From OAS926 sp035503715 (GTDB lineage: Bacteria > Pseudomonadota > Alphaproteobacteria > Rhizobiales > Rhizobiaceae), in contig DATJTE010000115.1 in NCBI GenBank assembly GCA_035503715.1, forward strand, positions 1 through 12,246: 12,246 nt of DNA. The letters are read 5' to 3'. Both the position numbers and the translations under genes were made by a program. Below, one piece after another: positions 1 through 5,705 of the stretch; within the stretch, counting starts at the first letter, position 1, and the number at the start of each line of letters is the position of its first letter. The notes beneath the pieces are model-generated. The model was given only the letters and a program-made list of their open reading frames with translations. It had not been told where the DNA came from and did not search any database.

Positions 1-297
1 CTCGCGGATGTCGTCCGCGGTCGCACCGGTGTTGGCAGTTGCCTTCAGGTGCAGCACGAATTCGTCGTGATGGCCGAGCCCGGCCAGCAGCGCCAGCGTA
101 ACCATCGAGCGCTCACGTTTCGTCCAGTTCGGCCGTGACCAGACATGCCCCCAGGCGGATTCGGTGATGAGGTCGAGGAAGGGCTCATTGAACTCGGTCT
201 TGTTCGCCTCGGATGCGTTGACATAGGCTTTGCCGAGCACTTTTCGGCGCGTCGCCATGCCCTTCTTGTAACGATCCGATCTCGGCTTAGCCGCCAT
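1..297 (-). CDS. pcaC: 4-carboxymuconolactone decarboxylase, C-terminus beyond the window
   Basis: Seen: 99 codons open from an ATG at 297 to the left edge. The protein has the family pattern RYKKGMATRRKVLGKAYV near residues 9-26, then TEFNEPFLDLITESAWGHVWSRP and a GLGHHDEFVLHLKA segment, which is the conserved carboxymuconolactone decarboxylase (AhpD-like) fold core. Known: PcaC decarboxylates gamma-carboxymuconolactone to 3-oxoadipate enol-lactone in the protocatechuate branch of the beta-ketoadipate pathway, in the cytoplasm. The family is usually about 130 residues, so roughly 30 are missing here; a PcaC-PcaD fusion cannot be excluded. Start choice: an AAGGA lies at 307-311 on this strand, 9 bases before ATG 297. 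An in-frame ATG at 306 also exists but directly abuts the AAGGA, so 297 is preferred. The gene follows pobA by 45 bases on the same strand, so the two are probably co-transcribed. Confidence 0.92.
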   Translation of the reverse strand, partial: MAAKPRSDRYKKGMATRRKVLGKAYVNASEANKTEFNEPFLDLITESAWGHVWSRPNWTKRERSMVTLALLAGLGHHDEFVLHLKATANTGATADDIRE

Positions 298-342
298 GCC
301 TGGCATTCCTTAGATTACGCTCGGTTCGCCGACTGTACCGCA

Positions 343-1512
343 TCAGTAGGGCAGCCCGACATAGTTTTCAGCGAGCGCGGCCGCGGCACTTGTAGAATTG
401 GTTACATAATCCAGCTCGGCCTCCTGCAGGCGCTGGCCGAACGGTCCCGTATCCGGGAATTTGTGCAGGATGGACGTCATCCACATCGAGAACCGCATCG
501 ATTTCCAGACCCGTGCCAGCGCCTTGGCCGAGTAGGCGTCGAGACCGGCGGCGGACGTCTCCGTGTAGAATTCGCGCAGGCCGGCGTAGAGGTAATGGAC
601 ATCGCTGGCGGCAAGGTTGAGGCCTTTCGCACCGGTCGGTGGGACGATGTGCGCTGCGTCGCCGACGAGGAACATCCGACCGAAGCGCAGAGGCTCGGCA
701 ACGAAGGCGCGCAGCGGCGCGATGGATTTCTCGAACGATGCGCCGGTGATGATTGCCTCTGCATCGGCTTTCGGCAGCCGGTGGCGGAGCTCATCCCAGA
801 AGGCATCGTCGCTCCAGTCCTCGGCCTTCTGGTCGGGCGGCACCTGGATGTAATAGCGGCTGCGCGTCTTTGACCGCTGCGAGCAGAGCGCGAATCCGCG
901 CGCATGGTTGGCGTAGATCAGCTCCTCGCTGACCGGCGGTACGTCGGCAAGAATGCCCAGCCAGCCGAAATCGTAGATGCGCTCGAAGGTGGTGATCGCG
1001 TTCGACGGAACCGACTTGCGGCTGACACCGTGGAACCCGTCGCAGCCGGCAATGAAATCGCAATCGATGCGATGGGCGACGCCGTCTTTCGTGTAGGTGA
1101 CATACGGTCGGTCGCCGTCGAAATCGTGAGGCGTGACATCCACCGCGTCGTAGATCGAGGCAGCGCCGCTCGCCTCGCGGTGATCCATCAGATCATGCGT
1201 CAGCTCGGTCTGTCCATAGACGGTGACGTGCTTGCCGGTCAGCGCGGCAAAATCGATACGGTGGTTGCGGCCGTCAAAGGCGAGCGAAACGCCCTCATGC
1301 GGCAGGCCTTCGCGATGCAGGCGCGCGCCCGCGCCGCATTCGTCCATCTGCGCGACGGTGCCGCTTTCGAGCACGCCGGCACGGACGCGGCCAAGCACGT
1401 AGTCCCGGGACACGCGCTCCAGCACGACATTGTCGATGCCGGCTTTGGTGAGAAGCTGGCCGAGCAGCAGGCCGGACGGCCCGGAGCCGATGATGGCAAC
1501 CTTGGTGCGCAA
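343..1512 (-). CDS. pobA: 4-hydroxybenzoate 3-monooxygenase (flavoprotein hydroxylase)
   Basis: A 389-residue FAD enzyme that converts 4-hydroxybenzoate, O2 and NAD(P)H to protocatechuate in the cytoplasm. Seen: the FAD dinucleotide-binding motif IIGSGPSG at residues 7-14, the CDG motif of class A flavin monooxygenases at 157-159 and the ribityl-binding GDAAHIVPPTGAKGLNLA stretch at 284-301. Compared with the well-studied Pseudomonas fluorescens enzyme (Tyr201, Ser212, Arg214, Tyr222, Pro293, Tyr385), every active-site position is present one residue earlier: Y200, S211, R213, Y221, P292 and Y384. The enzyme should therefore be functional, and its length is normal. The start is a TTG: no ATG lies in frame between it and the upstream stop, the protein then begins MRTKVAIIG as relatives do, and a G-rich ribosome site precedes it. 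It is divergent from an AraC-type regulator 87 bases away and upstream of pcaC. Confidence 0.96.
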   Translation of the reverse strand: MRTKVAIIGSGPSGLLLGQLLTKAGIDNVVLERVSRDYVLGRVRAGVLESGTVAQMDECGAGARLHREGLPHEGVSLAFDGRNHRIDFAALTGKHVTVYGQTELTHDLMDHREASGAASIYDAVDVTPHDFDGDRPYVTYTKDGVAHRIDCDFIAGCDGFHGVSRKSVPSNAITTFERIYDFGWLGILADVPPVSEELIYANHARGFALCSQRSKTRSRYYIQVPPDQKAEDWSDDAFWDELRHRLPKADAEAIITGASFEKSIAPLRAFVAEPLRFGRMFLVGDAAHIVPPTGAKGLNLAASDVHYLYAGLREFYTETSAAGLDAYSAKALARVWKSMRFSMWMTSILHKFPDTGPFGQRLQEAELDYVTNSTSAAAALAENYVGLPY

Positions 1513-1514
1513 AT

Positions 1515-1521
1515 CTCCCCC
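1515..1521 (-). promoter_or_regulatory. Ribosome binding site of pobA (TTG start)
   Basis: The minus strand reads GGGGGAG, then AT, then the TTG start codon. The spacing is unusually short (2 bases from the GAG, about 4 from the G run). With no ATG upstream in frame, it supports the TTG at 1512 as the true start. Confidence 0.5.
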
Positions 1522-1562
1522 GATCTTGCGAGGAGAACTGTATGCCGCGACCGCGAAGGAAC

Positions 1563-1594
1563 AATGGACTAATCGCGCAAATTATTGGACAAAT
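1563..1594. promoter_or_regulatory. Phased direct repeat, candidate AraC-type operator between pobA and its regulator
   Basis: Seen: two copies of A-W-TGGAC-W-AAT at 1563-1573 and 1584-1594. They match at 9 of 11 positions and start exactly 21 bases apart, which is two helical turns. Known: AraC-family activators typically bind direct repeats with about this spacing through their two helix-turn-helix units. The pair lies 51-82 bases upstream of the pobA start, where an activator of pobA would bind, and immediately before the regulator's own ATG, which would allow autoregulation. No convincing -35/-10 pair is visible for either gene in 1513-1599. Inference only. Confidence 0.4.
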
Positions 1595-1599
1595 CTAAC

Positions 1600-2481
1600 A
1601 TGGCTGACCGCGCAAGCGCCCAAATCCCGACCTACGACCTCTATGGCGAGGCGCGTGCCGAACGCTCCCGTTTCTGGATGCATTGCGAGACGATCGCTTC
1701 GCGCAGCCGGCAGCATCGCTGGGAGATCAGGAGTCACCGGCACGAGAATTTCTTTCAGATTCTGTACATTCGCGGCGGCACCGGCGAAGCGCTCTTCGAG
1801 GAGGTTCGGCAGGAGCTTCGACCGGGATCTGTCGTCACGGTTCCGCCTGGCAAGCCGCACGGGTTCCGCTTCTCGCGCGATATGGACGGGCTGGTCATCA
1901 CCTTCGTTGCCGCCCGCATGCGGGCTCTGCTCAATCAGCTAGCAGGCGCAGGTTTGTCAAAGCCTCGCGTTTTCATGCTCGACGCCGCGACATCCGACGG
2001 CCGCTATCTTGGCGAGACGCTCGATCGGCTGGGAGCCGTGCTCCAGGCAGGGCGGCCGACAACACTCGCCGAGGCTCACCTCTCGACCGCACTGCTGCTC
2101 ATTCGGAATATGCTGGATGCAGACAACGAAGCCGATACGGATCGCGATCGAAGCCGACTCGATCGTTTGACCGCGCTCGTATCGGCGCATGCCCGCGAGC
2201 ATCGTCCGGTGTCCTTCTACGCTGATGCGCTCGCCATTTCGCCGACCCACCTCAACCGCATCGTATCTTCGGCGAGAGGGCGCGCGATGACAGCTCTGCT
2301 GGCGGAGACGCTTGTCGATGAAGCGCGACGGCTTCTCGTTTTCACGGGACTGAGCGTGCAGGACGTCGCGACCAATCTTGGCTTTGCAGATCCCGCCTAC
2401 TTTTCGCGATTCTTCTCTCACCATGCCGGCGTCACGCCGCGCAGCTACCGCATGTCCGAACGCGACAAACTTGGGGGATGA
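1600..2481 (+). CDS. AraC-family transcriptional regulator, probable activator of pobA
   Basis: A 293-residue AraC-type protein. Seen: an N-terminal cupin-like sensor with SHRHENFFQILYIRGG at 45-60 and the VPPGKPHGF loop at 81-89, and a C-terminal double helix-turn-helix. The first unit is near 205-226 (SFYADALAISPTHLNRIVS); the second is near 252-274 and ends in the family signature GFADPAYFSRFFSHHAGVTPRSYR (261-284). Known: AraC-type regulators (PobC/PobR types) next to pobA activate it in response to 4-hydroxybenzoate in pseudomonads and other proteobacteria. The divergent position suggests the same role here. Start choice: ATG 1600; an in-frame TTG at 1585 would add five residues but has no ribosome site and would run through the candidate operator. 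The ATG itself has only a weak GGA at 1587-1589. Its last codons lie within a tandem 16-bp duplication. Specificity is inferred, so no gene symbol is given. Confidence 0.88.
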   Translation: MADRASAQIPTYDLYGEARAERSRFWMHCETIASRSRQHRWEIRSHRHENFFQILYIRGGTGEALFEEVRQELRPGSVVTVPPGKPHGFRFSRDMDGLVITFVAARMRALLNQLAGAGLSKPRVFMLDAATSDGRYLGETLDRLGAVLQAGRPTTLAEAHLSTALLLIRNMLDADNEADTDRDRSRLDRLTALVSAHAREHRPVSFYADALAISPTHLNRIVSSARGRAMTALLAETLVDEARRLLVFTGLSVQDVATNLGFADPAYFSRFFSHHAGVTPRSYRMSERDKLGG

Positions 2482-2501
2482 AATCCCTGGGGGATGAAAT
2501 C
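2472..2501. repeat. Tandem 16-bp-period direct repeat over the regulator's stop codon
   Basis: Seen: the 14-base word TGGGGGATGAAATC occurs perfectly at 2472-2485 and again at 2488-2501. The first copy contains the stop codon of the AraC-type gene (2479-2481). It looks like a slippage duplication. The second copy forms a GGGATG-N9-CATCCC hairpin with 2506-2511, but no T tract follows. Confidence 0.85.
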
Positions 2502-2513
2502 TTCGCATCCCGA

Positions 2514-2543
2514 TTGACAATTCATTCCGTCGCGGAATAGATG
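2514..2543 (+). promoter_or_regulatory. Probable sigma-70-type promoter of idhA
   Basis: Seen: a perfect TTGACA -35 hexamer at 2514-2519, an 18-base spacer and a weak TAGATG -10 at 2538-2543. The -10 coincides with the six central bases of the IolR operator, so a bound repressor would occlude polymerase. This leaves a leader of about 115 bases before idhA. The -10 match is poor (3 of 6), as is common in alphaproteobacteria. Confidence 0.55.
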
Positions 2544-2549
2544 TTCCGC
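2524..2549. promoter_or_regulatory. IolR operator in front of idhA
   Basis: Seen: GCGGAA at 2532-2537, six bases, then TTCCGC at 2544-2549. This is a perfect palindrome containing GGAA-N6-TTCC. A further inverted half-site upstream gives ATTCCG-TCG-CGGAAT (2524-2538), so three half-sites alternate in 26 bases. Known: S. meliloti IolR binds GGAA-N6-TTCC upstream of idhA, iolY, iolR and iolC. The site overlaps the predicted -10 of idhA, consistent with repression. Confidence 0.8.
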
Positions 2550-2666
2550 AAAAGGAAATTTCGGCACACCCGTTCCAATCGCTCGCGACAGCTTGCTGGG
2601 CACAGCGGCGCGGGATAGAGCGCGTGACCAACGACAAACATCCATTCGCTTCAGGGGAAACCGTCC

Positions 2667-3665
2667 ATGACTGTTCGCTTTGGCCTGCTTGGCGCCGGCC
2701 GCATCGGCAAGGTTCACGCAAAGGCGGTCGGTTCGAACCCGGATGCGAAACTGGTCGCTGTCGCCGACGCATTTGAGAAGGCGGCTAAGGACATTGCGGC
2801 CAAGTATGGCGCGGAGGTTCGTACCATCGACGAGATCGAGGCGGCGAAGGACATCGACGCGGTCATCATCTGCACGCCGACCGACACGCATGCCGACCTG
2901 ATCGAGCGCTTCGCCAAGGCCGGCAAGGCGATCTTCTGCGAAAAGCCGATCGACCTGGACGTGAAGCGGGTGAAGAAGTGCCTGGCGACGGTCGAGAAGA
3001 CAGGCGCCGTGCTGATGGTTGGCTTTAACCGCCGCTTCGATCCGCATTTCGCAGCGGTGCGCAAGGCGATCGACGACGGTGCGATCGGCACGGTCGAGAT
3101 GGTGACGATCACCTCGCGCGATCCGGGCGCGCCACCGGTCGACTACATCAAGCGCTCGGGCGGCATTTTTCGCGACATGACGATCCACGATTTCGACATG
3201 GCGCGCTTCCTGCTCGGCGAAGAGCCGGTGTCGGTAAGCGCGCATGCGTCGGTGCTGGTCGACAAGGAGGTCGGCAAGGCCGGCGACTATGACAGCGTCA
3301 GCGTCATTCTCGCGACGAAATCCGGCAAGCAGGCGGTGATCTCCAATTCCCGCCGCGCCACCTACGGTTACGATCAGCGCATCGAGGTGCACGGTTCGAA
3401 GGGCATGGTCGCGGCGGAGAACCAGCGGCCGGTGTCGATCGAGGTCGCCAACGGCAGCGGCTACACCCGCCCGCCGCTGCATGATTTCTTCATGACGCGC
3501 TATATCGAAGCCTACGCGAACGAGATCGCGGCCTTCATTGCGGTGATGTCGAAGAAGGGCAGGAAAAGCGCCTCGCCGAGCGGCAAGGACGGGCTGGCTG
3601 CACTGGTGCTCGCGGATGCCGCGCTGAAGTCAGCCAAGACCGGCAAGGCCGTGAAGATCGGCTGA
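2667..3665 (+). CDS. idhA: myo-inositol 2-dehydrogenase
   Basis: A 332-residue Gfo/Idh/MocA enzyme that oxidises myo-inositol to 2-keto-myo-inositol (scyllo-inosose) with NAD+, the first step of inositol catabolism, in the cytoplasm. Seen: an N-terminal Rossmann motif GLLGAGRIGKVHA at 6-18, the CEKP motif at 91-94 and GGIFRDMTIHDFDMARFLLG at 165-184. The catalytic residues Lys97, Asp172 and His176 known from the Bacillus subtilis enzyme correspond to K93, D170 and H174, so it looks active, and its length is typical. An AGGGG ribosome site at 2653-2657 sits 9 bases before the ATG. It is followed after 13 bases by a short-chain dehydrogenase gene, so they form a two-gene unit separate from the iolRCDEB operon but apparently controlled by the same repressor. 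S. meliloti also carries idhA apart from its iol operon. The exact isomer preference (myo, scyllo, D-chiro) cannot be read from sequence. Confidence 0.94.
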   Translation: MTVRFGLLGAGRIGKVHAKAVGSNPDAKLVAVADAFEKAAKDIAAKYGAEVRTIDEIEAAKDIDAVIICTPTDTHADLIERFAKAGKAIFCEKPIDLDVKRVKKCLATVEKTGAVLMVGFNRRFDPHFAAVRKAIDDGAIGTVEMVTITSRDPGAPPVDYIKRSGGIFRDMTIHDFDMARFLLGEEPVSVSAHASVLVDKEVGKAGDYDSVSVILATKSGKQAVISNSRRATYGYDQRIEVHGSKGMVAAENQRPVSIEVANGSGYTRPPLHDFFMTRYIEAYANEIAAFIAVMSKKGRKSASPSGKDGLAALVLADAALKSAKTGKAVKIG

Positions 3666-3678
3666 GGAGGATTTTGAT

Positions 3679-4467
3679 ATGGCCCTGACCGACCGCAACA
3701 AGGACACCAAGGCAATCGTCACCGGCGGTGCGCAAGGCATCGGCTTGGCGGTCGCCAAGCAGCTCGTCGCGGAAGGGTGCAAATCGATCGCGCTGGTCGG
3801 CCGCACGGCCGAAAAGGGCAGGGACGCCGTGTTGGAGCTGAACAAGCTCGGCGCGGATGCGATCTTCATCACCGCCGATGTGTCCGACGTGAAGGCGTGC
3901 GCGGATGTCGTGACGACCGCGCTTGGCAAGTTCGGTTCGGTGAATGCGCTGGTGAACGCGGCGGCGACATCGGCACGCGGTTCGCTGACCGAGACGACGC
4001 CGGAAACCTTCGACCTCATCTTCAACACCAATGTGAAGGGGCCGTTCTTCCTGATGCAGGGGGTGGTGCGCCACCTGGTGGAGACGAAGAAGCCGGGCTC
4101 GATCGTCAACGTGCTGTCGATGTCGGGTCACGGCGGCCAGCCGTTCCTCGCGCCTTATTCGGCGTCGAAGGGTGCGTTGGCGATCCTCACCAAGAATTCC
4201 GCGAACGCCTACCGCAAGAAGCGCATCCGCGTGAACGCCGTGATGCCGGGCTGGATGGACACGCCGAACGAGGCGGTCGTGCAGGCGAAGTTCCACGGCG
4301 CAGGGCCGGACTGGCTGAAGAAGGCCGAAGCCGCGCAGCCGATGGGTCAGCTCGCCAAGACCCACGAACTCGCCGGGCTGATCACCTACATGCTGTCGCC
4401 GGAGAGCGGCATCATGACCGGCTCGCTGGTCGACTACGACCAGAACATCGTCGGCACCGGCGAGTAA
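3679..4467 (+). CDS. Short-chain dehydrogenase/reductase, probable polyol or inositol-related oxidoreductase
   Basis: A 262-residue classical SDR. Seen: the nucleotide-binding motif TGGAQGIG at 15-22, an NAAA motif at 93-96 (usually NNAG or NAG), Asn118, catalytic Ser147, and Tyr160 and Lys164 in YSASK, all in standard spacing. The enzyme should be active with NAD(P)(H). Residue R42 after the second strand (LVGRT) hints at NADP use, but weakly. The ribosome site GGAGGA at 3666-3671 directly follows the idhA stop, so the gene is co-transcribed and translated with idhA under the idhA operator. It is not one of the textbook iol enzymes. Its place suggests oxidation or epimerisation of another inositol stereoisomer, a methyl-inositol or a related sugar alcohol, but that is inference. 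The C-terminus ends exactly where the convergent iolY-like gene ends, leaving no room for a terminator. Confidence 0.9.
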   Translation: MALTDRNKDTKAIVTGGAQGIGLAVAKQLVAEGCKSIALVGRTAEKGRDAVLELNKLGADAIFITADVSDVKACADVVTTALGKFGSVNALVNAAATSARGSLTETTPETFDLIFNTNVKGPFFLMQGVVRHLVETKKPGSIVNVLSMSGHGGQPFLAPYSASKGALAILTKNSANAYRKKRIRVNAVMPGWMDTPNEAVVQAKFHGAGPDWLKKAEAAQPMGQLAKTHELAGLITYMLSPESGIMTGSLVDYDQNIVGTGE

Positions 4468-5574
4468 TCAGCGGACGTCCACCCACCGCTTCTCGTTGGA
4501 CGAGTGCGCCATTGCGTGCACGGTGCGCTCGATCTCCAGTCCTTCCTCGAAGTCGATGACGTGCGCGGGCTGGCCGTCCATCTTGCGGATCAGCTCACGG
4601 CACTCGATCACCTTCAACTCGTTGAAGCCCATGCCGTGGCCGGCGCCGGGATGGAAACGCCCGAACGGCTCATGCAGCGGGCTGGCGAGAATGGTGCGAA
4701 AACCCTGTTCGCTCGGCCGGTCGGACGTGACGTAGAGCTTGAATTCGTTGAAGCGCTCCTGATCGAAGACGATTGTGCCGCGTGAGCCGAAGATCTGGAT
4801 CTGGATGCGGCCCTTGCGGCCCCAGGCGGCGCGGTCGATCGCGATCGTACCGGTGACACCGCTCTCCAGCCGGAACAGCGCGCTGGCGATATCCCAGACC
4901 TCGACCGCGCGCGGACCTTGCGGCGTATTGCGCGTCGCGTGCGGTTTCGCCTGCTCGCACACCACGCTGGCGATGCGGCCGAGCAGCACGCGCAGCAGCG
5001 ATAGCGGATGCACGCCGAAATCGTCGAGCGCGCCGTAGCCATTGACGGCCTCGTGGCGCTGCTGGAACGGCGCGTCGGGGTCGGCAAGAAAATCCTCGTC
5101 CATTTCGAGGCGCACATGATTGACCGTGCCGATGACGCCTTCATCGAGCAGCTTCTTCATGTGCCGGATGGCCGGGCTCTGAATGTAGTTGTAGCCTAAT
5201 ACCGCGGCCTTGCCGGATTTCCTGGCGGCCGCCAGCATGGCCTCGGCCTCGTCAAAACTCGGCGCCATCGGCTTCTCGCACCAGACATGCTTGCCGGTCT
5301 CGAGGGCCGCGACCGCCATCTCGCGATGGAACTTGTTCGGCGTGGTGATCGACACGACGTGGACATCGGGATCGGTGATGACCGCGCGCCAGTCGCCCGA
5401 TCCTTTGGCGAAGCCGAACTCCTTCGCCCGCTGACGGGCAAGCTCGTCATTCGCTTCGCCGAGATGCGCCAGCCGGATTTCAGGCACGTCGCCGAACACG
5501 GTGTGAACGGACGTCCAGGCGAGCGCGTGGCACTTGCCCATGAAACCCGTGCCGATCAATCCTACGCCGATCAT
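4468..5574 (-). CDS. iolY: Gfo/Idh/MocA-family oxidoreductase, IolY-like
   Basis: A 368-residue NAD(P)-dependent oxidoreductase. Seen: Rossmann motif GLIGTGFMGKCHA at 5-17, CEKP at 99-102 (Lys101), and GALDDFGVHPLSLLRVLLG at 181-199, where D185 and H189 keep the Asp-x3-His spacing of inositol dehydrogenases. Start choice: the frame stays open to 5691, but an AGGGAGA ribosome site at 5581-5587 lies 6 bases before ATG 5574, and the protein then opens directly with the Rossmann strand; the upstream extension would also cross the operators. Context: it is divergent from iolR, as part of an iolY-R-C-D-E-B neighbourhood like that of S. meliloti, except that there iolY is part of one co-transcribed operon. 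Its substrate is not certain. A second inositol isomer such as scyllo- or D-chiro-inositol, or a 1-keto/3-keto sugar derivative, is likely. The symbol rests on neighbourhood plus family. Confidence 0.88.
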   Translation of the reverse strand: MIGVGLIGTGFMGKCHALAWTSVHTVFGDVPEIRLAHLGEANDELARQRAKEFGFAKGSGDWRAVITDPDVHVVSITTPNKFHREMAVAALETGKHVWCEKPMAPSFDEAEAMLAAARKSGKAAVLGYNYIQSPAIRHMKKLLDEGVIGTVNHVRLEMDEDFLADPDAPFQQRHEAVNGYGALDDFGVHPLSLLRVLLGRIASVVCEQAKPHATRNTPQGPRAVEVWDIASALFRLESGVTGTIAIDRAAWGRKGRIQIQIFGSRGTIVFDQERFNEFKLYVTSDRPSEQGFRTILASPLHEPFGRFHPGAGHGMGFNELKVIECRELIRKMDGQPAHVIDFEEGLEIERTVHAMAHSSNEKRWVDVR

Positions 5575-5580
5575 CGAAAT

Positions 5581-5587
5581 TCTCCCT
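5581..5587 (-). promoter_or_regulatory. Ribosome binding site that fixes the iolY start
   Basis: The minus strand reads AGGGAGA, then ATTTCG, then ATG. This places the start at 5574 and argues against the upstream in-frame ATGs at 5592 and beyond. Confidence 0.7.
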
Positions 5588-5602
5588 GTCATGCATGGAT
5601 TA

Positions 5603-5640
5603 GTCCATTCTCTCAGCGAATGGAATATATGATCCATTTC
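5603..5640. promoter_or_regulatory. IolR operator cluster between iolY and iolR
   Basis: Seen: a perfect inverted repeat TCCATTC (5604-5610), 7-base spacer, GAATGGA (5618-5624). It is overlapped by a second one, AATGGA (5619-5624), 8 bases, TCCATT (5633-5638). The published IolR consensus is met only approximately (GGAA-N6-ATCC at 5622-5635, 7 of 8). A TATATT that could serve as the iolY -10 lies at 5629-5624 on the minus strand inside the second repeat; no good -35 goes with it. The block is shared almost base for base with the iolC promoter. Confidence 0.65.
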
Positions 5641-5654
5641 TGTAGTCTTGTGCA

Positions 5655-5685
5655 CCGTTTCCCTATAGTCTTGCAGCGGAAACGG
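5655..5685. promoter_or_regulatory. Second inverted repeat and possible -10 in the iolR leader
   Basis: Seen: CCGTTTCC (5655-5662) and GGAAACGG (5678-5685), a perfect 8-base inverted repeat with a 15-base spacer. It carries TTCC and GGAA half-sites in the reverse order of the IolR consensus. A TATAGT that fits a -10 for iolR lies inside the spacer at 5664-5669; its -35 is not convincing. It could be an autoregulatory IolR site. The fold would also place a hairpin near the 5' end of any longer transcript. Confidence 0.45.
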
Positions 5686-5705
5686 GAACAAAGCACTCTC
5701 AATCG

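Noticed and set aside
145..1572. Long plus-strand open frames (145-873 and 904-1572) opposite pobA and pcaC
   Set aside because: They lie antisense to clearly conserved genes, have Arg/Ala/Gly-rich composition typical of GC-rich antisense frames, lack ribosome sites and show no family motif.
2491..2511. GGGATG-N9-CATCCC hairpin as a rho-independent terminator of the AraC-type gene
   Set aside because: The stem is only six pairs with a nine-base loop, and GATTGACAA rather than a T run follows.
1957..4365. Long minus-strand frames (1957-2772, 2445-3482, 3535-4365) opposite the AraC-type gene, idhA and the SDR
   Set aside because: They mirror conserved genes and are Arg/His-rich without recognisable domains; they are shadows of strong codon bias.
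5575..5691. 39-residue N-terminal extension of the iolY-like protein
   Set aside because: It would cover the shared operator block and lacks family similarity, whereas ATG 5574 has a well-spaced AGGGAGA and begins directly with the Rossmann strand.
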